DNA of 42,092 nt, from the NCBI GenBank assembly GCA_030745885.1, contig JASLNR010000055.1:1-42092 (forward strand), given 5' to 3'. A program made the translations under genes and the position numbers. Under the pieces are notes generated by a model. That model saw nothing but the letters and a program-made list of their open reading frames with translations, searched no databases and was not told the origin of the DNA. The DNA is from Candidatus Thalassarchaeaceae archaeon. Its GTDB lineage: Archaea; Thermoplasmatota; Poseidoniia; Poseidoniales; Thalassarchaeaceae. Within the stretch, counting starts at the first letter, position 1, and each line of letters opens with the position of its first letter. Of the stretch, positions 16,056 through 24,700 are shown in pieces.

Positions 16056-17092
16056 ATCGTCGCCAGGTGGGCCTTCAGCGAGACGATAGCAGGCATTTCC
16101 GAGGGGTCCTCGCCTGTGAGAACGGCGAGCCCGATGGAAATCCAATCAGTGACGTGGGCAGCGTAGAGGAGCCTCTCGAGCAGGCCCTCCCCCTCGCACT
16201 CGACCCTCCAGGTCGGTGCGGCCACGATCTCGGAGAGCATCCAGTCCATCCTGGCCTGCGCCCGCGGGTGCAGGTCATCGCACGACATCAGCAGCAGCGC
16301 CTGGTTCGAGGCCGCATCACCGGTCCATGCGACGATCTCGTTGTGGTTCATCTCGGGGACATCCGCGGAGCGGGCGAACTTGGCCGAGTTCTCATTGAGC
16401 TGGCAGGCGAACCGGTAGGCTGCGGGGCTCAGGCAGGAAGGGGCGGCGATGCCTATCTCTCGGTCGGCCAGCGATTGGGCCAGAGTGGCGGACATGCCCT
16501 CGCCATCGGCTATGTCGGCATCGGAGGATGCCGTGGCCAGACGATCGAGCATTGCTAATCGCTCGTTCTCGCTGGGCTCGGGCAACAGTCCCAGGGCCCA
16601 GCACGCAGCCAGCTGGGTGCCGAAGATGTGCCCGAAGGCCGAGCGGGGCATCTGCCCGGGAGGCACGTTGAGGCATATCGAGCCCTCGCTTTGTGCCAGC
16701 AGCCCCTCGAGCTCGCCGCCCGAGCAGATTCCGACCACGGTTCCTCCGGAGGCCAGTACCTCGCTCACGCCGTCGATGGTCTCCTCGGTGTTCCCGGAGT
16801 ACGAGGTGGCGAAAACCAGCCAGTCAGGCCCCCACCAGCTGGGGACCCCGTAGTCCCTCCAGACTACGAACGGGAGTCCGCCTGAGTCGTCCGACAGCGC
16901 CTTCAGGAATAGTCCCCCGGCACCCGAGCCGCCCATTCCCAGACAGAGGACTCCGTTCCAGTCCGAATCCTGCTCGACATCCACCTCAGCACCCATGGCC
17001 GCTCGTAGGTCGTCTACGAAACTCCGGGTGTAGCTAGCCATGTCCTGGCCGTCCAACTCGTCTAGGAGAGTCGCGAAGTCCGGCTTGCTCAT
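16049..17092 (-). CDS. Bifunctional phosphoglucose/phosphomannose isomerase (SIS domain)
   Basis: 347 residues. Interconverts fructose-6-phosphate with glucose-6-phosphate and mannose-6-phosphate in known archaeal members. Two SIS domains are visible: the first has CLGMGGSGAGG and FATSYSGNTEETI; the second has the active-site segment LNENSAKFARSADVPEMNHNEIV, whose Glu and His match the isomerase catalytic residues of this subfamily. The start at 17092 is firm: GGAGG lies 7 bases upstream, and the ATG overlaps the stop of the NMD3 gene (ATGA). A longer frame to 17131 is not needed. The coupling to NMD3 looks like operon packing rather than a shared pathway. Confidence 0.92.
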   Translation of the reverse strand: MSKPDFATLLDELDGQDMASYTRSFVDDLRAAMGAEVDVEQDSDWNGVLCLGMGGSGAGGLFLKALSDDSGGLPFVVWRDYGVPSWWGPDWLVFATSYSGNTEETIDGVSEVLASGGTVVGICSGGELEGLLAQSEGSICLNVPPGQMPRSAFGHIFGTQLAACWALGLLPEPSENERLAMLDRLATASSDADIADGEGMSATLAQSLADREIGIAAPSCLSPAAYRFACQLNENSAKFARSADVPEMNHNEIVAWTGDAASNQALLLMSCDDLHPRAQARMDWMLSEIVAAPTWRVECEGEGLLERLLYAAHVTDWISIGLAVLTGEDPSEMPAIVSLKAHLATIQ

Positions 17093-18147
17093 TCCTTGGC
17101 CTCCTTTGCCATCACTGGCAGGGCCACCCATTCCCCGTCTATGAAGCCGATGCGCAGTTCACTGGCCTTTCCGTCGTCATCGTAGGGCAGGGCGACCGTG
17201 GACATTCGGAAGTCGCTCGGGTTCATCACCTCGGCAGCAGAACTGTCGCGGTTCATGACCTGGACTAGGTGCTGTTCCTCCCTTGGGCATGCAACGCTGC
17301 ACGACTCCATGTCCCTCCATGTTGCCCCGGACCTCTCTAGCCTGTCCAATCTGCGCAGGATGGGGCCTTCCTTCTGCCAGCTGTCGATGACCCAGAGCTC
17401 CTTCTTGTGGCGAACGACGTCGCCTAGAGCGTAGGCCGGCTTGCGGTAACTCAGAGTAAGCCTCGAGACGTCGATCCCATCATTTGACCCGACTACCGTC
17501 GAGCTCTCCTTGACCGAACCACCGAATACCCTGACAAGGCTCCTGCCCCAGTTCCTCGCTAGGGACTTCGAGCCCAGTTGGAGGTCCCAGCCGCCGGGGA
17601 CGGGACCCTCTTTTGTGACGAAGAACATCGGGTTCGTCTCCATGGAGTCAATCAACTTGTCCAGTGTGGCCCTGAGGTCAGCCAGCTCCTGCGTCTCAAG
17701 CTTCCTGCCTGCTGAGCGCAACTGCACGGTAGCCTCGAAGTATGATCCTGCCTTGCGGGCACAAGCGGTGCAAACCGCATTGCTGGTCTGCAGTAGCGGG
17801 GAATGCGAGCTTTGGAACTGATGTCCCTCGATCTCCCCCTCGACCTCCACTTGCAGTCGGCTCGTCCTGTCGTCGATGGCCCCCACTGAGAAGCTCACAT
17901 CCACCTTGCCGGCGCGATCCTCCAGCACTAGGTTCTCGCGGATCCTAAGGTCAGCGAGGTCGTGGTCGCCCATTTGGGACCAGCGTCCATTCACCTCGTA
18001 GGCCTCGCACTTAGCGCAGCGGTTCTGCTGAATCCTATCTGGCATCTTGGACAGGGTGGTGCGCTTCCTCAGGCAGGCCTCGCAAAGCCTTTCCGAGGAC
18101 AGAGGGGGCTCTGCCCCGCAGGTGATGCAAAACGCGCCTCCGGCCAT
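17089..18147 (-). CDS. nmd3: NMD3-family ribosome-associated protein
   Basis: 352 residues. Eukaryotic Nmd3 is the 60S export adaptor; archaea have the conserved N-terminal two-thirds and it probably acts in large-subunit maturation or subunit anti-association. Zinc-binding motifs are seen at the N-terminus: FCITCG with LCEACLRKR, CAKCEAYEVNGRW, and later VCTACARKAGSYFEATVQLR, which is a hallmark of the family. After about residue 150 come the domain with GWDLQLGSKSLARNWGRSL and the beta-rich end (ALGDVVRHKKELWVI). The start codon at 18147 gives the conserved MAGGAFCITCG start. It follows the Ccm genes on the same strand with a 58-base gap and is coupled to the isomerase by ATGA. Confidence 0.93.
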   Translation of the reverse strand: MAGGAFCITCGAEPPLSSERLCEACLRKRTTLSKMPDRIQQNRCAKCEAYEVNGRWSQMGDHDLADLRIRENLVLEDRAGKVDVSFSVGAIDDRTSRLQVEVEGEIEGHQFQSSHSPLLQTSNAVCTACARKAGSYFEATVQLRSAGRKLETQELADLRATLDKLIDSMETNPMFFVTKEGPVPGGWDLQLGSKSLARNWGRSLVRVFGGSVKESSTVVGSNDGIDVSRLTLSYRKPAYALGDVVRHKKELWVIDSWQKEGPILRRLDRLERSGATWRDMESCSVACPREEQHLVQVMNRDSSAAEVMNPSDFRMSTVALPYDDDGKASELRIGFIDGEWVALPVMAKEAKE

Positions 18148-18205
18148 TGGGGTCCCCGATGCTCCGCTCGGACACCCCGTTAGAAGGCTTGCGAGGGGGT
18201 TGGTG

Positions 18206-18355
18206 TCAATCTGAATCGGCCCCAGGACTGCGTGAGATGGATTCTTCGAGCTTGCTGACCAAGCCGTTCAGTAGCACAATTTGACGGACTACATAGGTAG
18301 CGAGGAGGGTGGAGAGGATGGCATATGCTACGACTGCTTCGGCCATTCCCGTCAT
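18206..18355 (-). CDS. ccmD: CcmD-like small membrane protein
   Basis: A 49-residue frame that is easy to miss. It begins MTGMAEAVVAYAILS, has one hydrophobic helix (about residues 6-30, AVVAYAILSTLLATYVVRQI), then a short charged, helix-prone segment (LVSKLEESISR) and an acidic end. Size, single helix and position directly after ccmC match CcmD, which in bacteria helps the CcmABCD complex release heme-loaded CcmE. The start ATG overlaps the ccmC stop (ATGA), which strongly suggests real coupled translation, and GGAGG stands upstream. Sequence conservation in CcmD is low, so the name rests on context and architecture. Confidence 0.72.
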   Translation of the reverse strand: MTGMAEAVVAYAILSTLLATYVVRQIVLLNGLVSKLEESISRSPGADSD

Positions 18356-19065
18356 ACTATTGCCTCCTCATCTAGCATCCTCTGCCGGTCTTCCAGCTTA
18401 CCCTCTAGGGATTGGATTTCGTCGGATAGTGTGACTAAGCCTGCGAACAGAATCAGGAATGAGGCGAATCCAAGCATCAAAACCATGCGAATCTGCGGAT
18501 CGAGGCCCGTCTCCTCGCTCTCGACCAGAATAATCCCGGGATGTCGGTTCTGGTACCAAGTAGTCGCTAATGCGGTGATTGGAACTAGGGTGAATCCGAA
18601 CAGCCCCACGGCGGCCAGCGTGTCCCTGGTGTCATCGCCATCCGGCTGGGTGCGTCTGGAGAGCACGAGGAAGAGGGCGACAGCAGTAAGCAAGCCGAAG
18701 GTATTGAGGCGAAGATCCCCCCAGTCCCAGGGGACGCCCCACTCCGCCGAGCCCCAAATCGGCCCCGATATTACCACTCCAAGGCCGAACAACAGTCCCA
18801 ATTCAGAGCCAGTGACCACTAGGCGCCAGCCCCATTCCGTTCGCTTCCGGTACCAAGAGACAGCCCCAACGAAAAGCAAGCAGAAGGAGAGGAATGACGA
18901 CCATGCGAACGGGACGTGCCAGAACAGAATCCGATATGCCTCAGGAGCATTCCACGCCTCTGGATCGACTAGCGGGGCCCAGTTGAAGCCCAGATATGCC
19001 GTTGCTATTGCCCCGGCAAGGCCGCAAGAGGTGAGGGAGAGTCCAAGAGTCCCCGAGTTGGGCAT
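18352..19065 (-). CDS. ccmC: Heme exporter/transfer protein CcmC
   Basis: 237-residue polytopic membrane protein of cytochrome c maturation system I; CcmC loads heme onto CcmE on the outer face. Visible hallmarks are RILFWHVPFAW (first conserved His) and the tryptophan-rich heme-handling WWD segment IWGSAEWGVPWDWGDLRL, followed by a hydrophobic core and a second conserved region (ATTWYQNRHPG, with the second His). Six hydrophobic stretches can be picked out. The C-terminus extends as a charged helix (DEIQSLEGKLEDRQRMLDEE). It lies between the CcmAB fusion (38-base gap) and the CcmD-like protein (4-base overlap), the natural order of the complex. Confidence 0.92.
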   Translation of the reverse strand: MPNSGTLGLSLTSCGLAGAIATAYLGFNWAPLVDPEAWNAPEAYRILFWHVPFAWSSFLSFCLLFVGAVSWYRKRTEWGWRLVVTGSELGLLFGLGVVISGPIWGSAEWGVPWDWGDLRLNTFGLLTAVALFLVLSRRTQPDGDDTRDTLAAVGLFGFTLVPITALATTWYQNRHPGIILVESEETGLDPQIRMVLMLGFASFLILFAGLVTLSDEIQSLEGKLEDRQRMLDEEAIV

Positions 19066-19103
19066 GAGATGACGATTCGGGGCCCGGTCAAGAATGCTCG
19101 TCC

Positions 19104-20516
19104 TCAGGCGTCAGGGATAAAGATGGCAACGAGCCAAATGAGCGCCGAGGTGGTGCTCGCAATTAGGCAAGTCGTAATCGGATCTCCAATCTCCAGACCG
19201 AACGTCATGCCCTCGTTCATTATTGTGGCAAGGGCATCGGTGAGCTCGAGGAACGGCCAAATCAGGACGACAAGTAGTAATGAGGCGGCAGCGGCGTTTG
19301 CTCGACGTAGGTCTGAGACAAGTAAATGCAGGGCTGCGGCGGCAACGGCCAGGTCAAGCATAGAGAGCGCAGGCAGCCAAAGCCACCTCAGAACCTCGGA
19401 TGAAGCGTCGGGATCGAACGAACCAGCCAGAACGAACCAAGACAGGTAAGTCAGTGGTATCGGCAGCACTAGGGATGCCCCGGCAATGGAGTTCGCCGGA
19501 CGGGCCATTGGCCCGACGGCGGCGTTCCACCAACGCCCGCAGTCTGCCTCTGCCAGCCTCCTGACTAGTGCGGGGGAGGCCACTGCCGTGATGAAGGCCG
19601 GTGCGAGGACCAGTGCGGCGAGCAGTCCGCTGCCGTGCAGGCCCATGTCCAGGTTTCCGACCAGGGAATAGGCTAGCAGCATAGCCACGATCGCCGGCGT
19701 GGCACGGCCGACAGTGTCGATGGGGTTCCTCCTCTCCATCCTGAATGCCCATCTGATGAGGGAGCCGATCTGACTGGGTTCCGCAGGGGGGCAGGCATTT
19801 GGCAACGCGATTGGCTCGCCAGTGGATTCACCAGTCGTTTCATCGAGGACACCGCCCCGTATCGAGATGAGTCGATCAGCGCAGGCAATGACGTCCCTGT
19901 CGTGAGTTGCGACCAGTACTCCGTGGCCATTCGAGGCAAGGCCCCTGAGCCATCCCCTCAGCAGGGCCTTCGCACCGTCATCGAGGCCCTCCGAAGGCTC
20001 GTCGAGCAGTACGGCACGAGAGTCCGCGCTAAGTGCTGCGGGAGCGAGCCCACATAGCAACGAGAGTCTTCTTCTGAGTCCGCCGGAAAGCTGGGAGATC
20101 CGGTCATCGGATCGGTGTTCGAGCCCCCATGCATCCAGCAGGGAGGAGATGTCGTCCCCACTGGGGTTGCGCCCTGCAACCGAGAGAGCGGTAGCGAGTC
20201 GCTCCTTGACCGTCTCCTCGCCGCACATGCCGTCCTTCTGGAGCGTGAGGCCCATCGAGGGAGGTGCAGTGCGGCGTCCTTCGGAATCCCGAACGACCCT
20301 CTCCGCTCCGGACTCGGTTCGCCACGTCACCCGGCCAGAGCGCAGGGGCAGTATGCCTGCGCAGGCCTCGATCAAGGTGGTCTTGCCCGATCCATTCTCA
20401 CCCAATACAGCCACAACCTCGCCCTCCCTGAGGTCAATCGAGACTCCCTCGAGAACACTCCTCGGGCCCCTGTGGACCTCGATTGCAGCGGCTGCAACGA
20501 GTGCGGCTTGACCCAT
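19104..20516 (-). CDS. ccmA-ccmB: Cytochrome c maturation ABC transporter, CcmA-CcmB fusion
   Basis: 470 residues joining two normally separate subunits. Residues 1-230 are an ABC ATPase: Walker A GENGSGKT (39-46), Q-loop LQKD (92-95), signature LSGGL (143-147, Leu in place of the usual Gln), Walker B AVLLDEP (168-174) and H-loop His205. From about residue 250 (SLIRWAFRMERRNPIDTVG) the protein resembles CcmB, with about six hydrophobic segments to the end (IWLVAIFI). In bacteria CcmA2B2 drives release of heme-bound CcmE from CcmC. Followed by ccmC and the CcmD-like gene. No ccmE or ccmF is in the window. The ATPase half could alone be taken for a generic ABC protein; the membrane half and neighbours fix the call. 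Confidence 0.88.
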   Translation of the reverse strand: MGQAALVAAAAIEVHRGPRSVLEGVSIDLREGEVVAVLGENGSGKTTLIEACAGILPLRSGRVTWRTESGAERVVRDSEGRRTAPPSMGLTLQKDGMCGEETVKERLATALSVAGRNPSGDDISSLLDAWGLEHRSDDRISQLSGGLRRRLSLLCGLAPAALSADSRAVLLDEPSEGLDDGAKALLRGWLRGLASNGHGVLVATHDRDVIACADRLISIRGGVLDETTGESTGEPIALPNACPPAEPSQIGSLIRWAFRMERRNPIDTVGRATPAIVAMLLAYSLVGNLDMGLHGSGLLAALVLAPAFITAVASPALVRRLAEADCGRWWNAAVGPMARPANSIAGASLVLPIPLTYLSWFVLAGSFDPDASSEVLRWLWLPALSMLDLAVAAAALHLLVSDLRRANAAAASLLLVVLIWPFLELTDALATIMNEGMTFGLEIGDPITTCLIASTTSALIWLVAIFIPDA

Positions 20517-20597
20517 ATGCCGGCCAGAGCGTGTCTTCGTTTGAGTGGTTCCGTCCTTGCGAAGCCCTCTTGATGGCCAGTCATCAGGGGTTGGGTG

Positions 20598-21668
20598 ATG
20601 GCATCGGTGGGCTTTGACAGCGACGTGACTTGGAGCTATCTTGAATCAACGGACTACGTGTGGATAGTCATACTAATCGCAGTCACGGTGGGTCCGTTCA
20701 TCGCGGCCGCCCGAAACGAGACGAGCATTGCTCTAGCCATGGTGCTCTCCCTGCTACTGGTAATGTTCGTCCAGTTCGCGCTCTCTACATTCGACTCCGA
20801 GTTATTCGGTTTCGAGCCCATTCACCTGTTCAGCGTTATTCCAGTGATATTTACGGATTCATCTACTGCTGGGAATCCTTCCCAGTTCCATCGCATCTTC
20901 ACAGCCGCTTGGCTGCACGCTGACTGGATTCACGTTCTTGGAAACGTCCTGGTAATCGCCCTCGCTGGAGTGCCACTGGAGCAGCGTCTGGGGGCGAGGA
21001 GATGGATCGCGGTGTATATGCTGGGTCTCGTCGGAGGGAACTTGGCGTGGATTGCATCGCACCCCCAATCAGGGGTACCGGCTATCGGAGCGAGCGGTGC
21101 TGCATTTGGCATCCTGGGGGCGTACATGGCCTGCTGGCCGGAGGACAAGATCGAGTTCCCCCTATTATTCCTGATTCGAGCATGGCCAGTCTGGCTGATC
21201 GCCTTCGTACGTCTTGGGTTGGAGGTCTTCCAGATGTACTCCATCCAGACCGGAACCGCGGGGGAGACGAACATCGCCCATATGGCCCACGTTGGTGGAT
21301 TCTTCCTCGCCTATGCCCTAGCAAGACCGATTGCAAAGGGTGCTCCGAGTGCATTGGACGGATCCAGCCAACCGGCGACAGGGGCTTCACGTGCTGAGGC
21401 CATCAGGAACCAGGCAACGGCACGAATGAGGGGTTTGGAAGGCGATCCGTGGACCGAGGCAGGTGAACCCCTACAAGGCCAAGCTGCCAGAATCATCTCT
21501 AAGCTTCGAGAGGAAGGTGACGAGTTGGAGACCAGGAGGGCGTGGCTCGAGGAACTTGCCGAGCACACTATCTGCCCCGTCTGCGGGGGAGAGGTGCTGC
21601 CAATTGTGGACAGGGGGGTATGCGAACTCAGGTGCGGAGTTTCTGCTCGGCACATGAGGTGGCCATAA
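20598..21668 (+). CDS. Rhomboid-family intramembrane serine protease with C-terminal zinc ribbon
   Basis: 356 residues from ATG 20598 (the adjacent GTG 20595 is also in frame). The rhomboid active site is complete: Ser167 in GASGAAFG and His231 in AHVGGFF form the dyad, with WLHADWIHVLGN supplying the conserved His/Asn motif. Seven hydrophobic segments can be seen between residues 20 and 245. After the membrane domain comes a soluble tail with a charged coiled segment (AARIISKLREEGDELETRRAWLEELAEH) and a zinc-ribbon-like end (CPVCGG ... CELRCG). The subtilase gene begins 69 bases downstream on the same strand; its single type-I membrane helix makes it a candidate substrate (inference). Confidence 0.9.
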   Translation: MASVGFDSDVTWSYLESTDYVWIVILIAVTVGPFIAAARNETSIALAMVLSLLLVMFVQFALSTFDSELFGFEPIHLFSVIPVIFTDSSTAGNPSQFHRIFTAAWLHADWIHVLGNVLVIALAGVPLEQRLGARRWIAVYMLGLVGGNLAWIASHPQSGVPAIGASGAAFGILGAYMACWPEDKIEFPLLFLIRAWPVWLIAFVRLGLEVFQMYSIQTGTAGETNIAHMAHVGGFFLAYALARPIAKGAPSALDGSSQPATGASRAEAIRNQATARMRGLEGDPWTEAGEPLQGQAARIISKLREEGDELETRRAWLEELAEHTICPVCGGEVLPIVDRGVCELRCGVSARHMRWP

Positions 21669-21698
21669 CGATGCGAGCCTAGTACCGCCAGAGGTTGG

Positions 21699-21706
21699 AA
21701 TTATAC
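21699..21706 (+). promoter_or_regulatory. Putative TATA box of the subtilase gene
   Basis: AATTATAC is the clear AT-rich element between the rhomboid gene and the subtilase. Its centre is about 25 bases before 21728, so transcription is predicted to begin in the middle of the palindrome that ends at the start codon. Seen as sequence; function inferred. Confidence 0.45.
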
Positions 21707-21718
21707 CGAGCGTGACTT

Positions 21719-21737
21719 TGGCTCTCTAAGAGAGCCA
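21719..21737. promoter_or_regulatory. 19-bp perfect palindrome at the subtilase start codon (possible operator)
   Basis: TGGCTCTCT, a single A, then AGAGAGCCA: two perfect 9-base arms. The last base is the A of the subtilase ATG (21737). It sits where transcription should start given the TATA-like element at 21699-21706, the classical place for an archaeal repressor site. A role as an RNA hairpin is less likely because the centre leaves only one unpaired base. Confidence 0.55.
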
Positions 21738-24700
21738 TGCGTGACAGAGCGTCTCCGTTCATGCCACTCATAGCCGCATGCATGGTCATCGCCCTCGACC
21801 TCTCGGTGGGGGCCGTCGCGAGCATCCATCCTGCGGGAGGTCTAGATGACGTGTCTTCAGAGCCCCGCTCCATCGATCCCCCTACCCTAATGTGCGGCCT
21901 TGAACCGTGCCCCCCCAAGGACAGGCTCCCGACCCACTCACCGCTCGACGCGGGACCTCAGGTCCAAGAATTTGGATGGTGGCTAGAATTCTGGTCGGAC
22001 GCGGATAACAATGGGATGGACGACAGGCTCCAACTAATTCTCTCTGGGCAGAGGGAGTCGGTTTCCAAGACTGCCGTTACGGGGGATGACGGCCTCCTAA
22101 CCGTCGCAATCATCGTCCATTACGCCTGGCACCCCGGTCCCTCTGACACCACTGCACTCGTTGACGTGATTTCGGCACATGGCTGGGCAGACGAGAGCTC
22201 ATGGTTCATGCCCATGGACCACCTAGATGCCATAGTCCTCGACCATGTTCCCGTCAGCGCTCTGATTGATGTTTGGGGGCTAGATGGGGTAATTCTTGTA
22301 GAGGAGCAGAACGTCATCGTGCCATATCTGGACAAGGCGACTCGGGGTTCCAAGGTGAGGACTTCCGGAGTCTATGATGATGCCCTCAGGGCAATAGGGT
22401 ACTCAGGGTCGGGAATTGTCATTGCAATCGTCGACACCGGAGTTGACAACGAGCACTTCTCCTTAGACGACTTCTCAGATGAAAACCACGACAACACGAA
22501 GGATCCCGACGATCTGCCCGACCCTAAATGGGTCGCTGGGTGTGATGCAACAGGAGTCGGTCAGTCTGGTTGCAATGAGGAGGACCCGGACGACGGTGAT
22601 GGGCATGGCACTCATGTCGCTGGCATCGCTCTGGGAACCGGTGACTGGACGCGCATCAATCAGGGCTATGCCCCGGGGTCGTACCTCGTGGACGTCAAGG
22701 TCATGGAGGACTATGGGGGCGGGAACTCACAGTCCATCCTAGCCGGCCTACAGTGGGTAATCAACAATCACGAGAGGGATTGGGGCAACAACGAGTCGAG
22801 CAAGGGCATAGAGGTCGTCTCCATGTCCTTCGGCCGACAGAGCACCCCCGGCAGTGACGACAGCGGGGACGACGGTACTTCCGCCGAGGCTCAACTCGTC
22901 AACCAGGCCTCTGAAGAGGGACTGGTCTGCGTGGCAGCAATCGGTAATGATGGGACGAACAACGTCAATTCCGTTGGCGCGGCCGACACCGCCATCACTG
23001 TGGGCTGGTTGGACGACAAGAACACCATCGACAGAGGAGATGACTCGATCTCAAGCAGTTCCAGTTACGGGCCTAGGGAGGATGACGGGGACGGGGACTC
23101 GTACGACGAGCTGAAGCCATGGGTAGTCGCACCCGGTTCGAACATCAACTCGGCTAAGCATGGCGAGTCGAGCAGCATCCTCCCTGGATCCGAGAATAAC
23201 AGGGCGTCGGACGACTACACTTCGCTTTCAGGATCCAGCATGTCAACCCCGGCGGTTGCGGGTATGGTTGCTATTATGCTGGAGATTGGGGAAGTGCGTG
23301 GGTTCGATTTCATGAAAGACGGAAAGGGACCATGGAGAAGTGAGGCAATCATGGACTATCTCATGATGCATTCTGAATCCAGAGGGGAGGAAACCGAGGA
23401 GCACCGGGGAGAGAGCTGGAACAGGAAATATGGATTCGGGATTATCGATGGCGGGATGGTCGCGAACGGGATGCTAGGGGTGGAGCAAAACGGTAGCGGC
23501 GATGGCCCCGTTCCCCCGCTAAGCGGGCACTGGGTAGAAATTGAGAGTCCACGGAGATTCTCCTGGGTTATCCAAGAAGAAGCCTACAACCTCCGTGGAC
23601 ATATTAACGAGCATGGAGAAGCAAACGGCTCCATTGAGGAGATTCTGGTCAAGATTGAGTACAAATTCAAACCCGGTCCGAACGACCCTGTTTCAACGGC
23701 CACTCTTTTGGGATGGCACAATCCGATTGCTCTAGCAGGAGAATCAGCATCTGGGATTGCCAACTGGACGACTTCATTCACTGTTCCTTCATTCTCAGAA
23801 GATTTCAGCAATCTAGAGCTCATCGCCAAGGTCTCCGCGCGGAACGAGATAGGCCAGTGGAGCAACCTGACTGAGATAGCATATCCCATCGGGACTGTCA
23901 ACATCACACTGAACTCCCCCAGCGGACAAAATTCCCTTAGTGACGTGGTAAGGGTCTCTGGGAGATTCCAATCGGTCGGAAACGCGACAATACAATGGAG
24001 GTTGGATACTGATGATTGGGTCGATGCGGCTACCTACGATGACGGTCTTTGGGATTCCCATGACATTGAGCACGCCTCTAGCCCAGAGGACTCAGAGGGC
24101 TACTCAAATCCGGCTTGGCGAGGTCACAAATATTGTGCTCACCAATTCAAGGAATGGCAAAGTTCCTCTTCTGGTGGTTCGTGTGATGATGAAGACGATG
24201 GGTGGGAGGATTGGTATTTCGACTGGGACAGCAACCAAGTCAAGGATGGGGAATACAGGATTTCTGTGAGGATGCTGAGCGCTACTGGGGTCTTTGCAGA
24301 GGAAGTTCGAAGGATTATCACGGTTGACAACATCCCCCCTACGCCAGACCTGGTATTCGTGAGCAAGTCAATCTCCGTTCAGGAGTTTGGCATCCCCATG
24401 TCAGAGGCATACGTGAACACCTTCCTAGAAGTGAGGGCGACGGTGAGGAACACAGGGGACAAGGCGGCCAACGATGTCGGCATTATTCTGGAGGAGGACG
24501 GGTCTAGGAAGGACGAGTATGTGATTCCCAACATAGACAGTGGTGGCTTCATCGACGTGGTTCTGTACTGGAACCCCTCTTCACCCGGCAATCCCTCTAT
24601 CGACATCATCATTGACCCTTTGAACACCATCGAAGAGATTGATGACTCGAACAACGGGCTATCTGCGTCGTTTCCCGTTCTGCCTCGGCCCGCCGGAGTC

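Noticed and set aside
18281..19072. 263-codon plus-strand frame opposite ccmC
   Set aside because: Antisense to clear CcmC motifs; its Ser/Arg/Pro-rich translation has no family features.
20571..20586. TGATG / CATCA inverted repeat before the rhomboid gene
   Set aside because: Five-base arms are too short to separate from chance.
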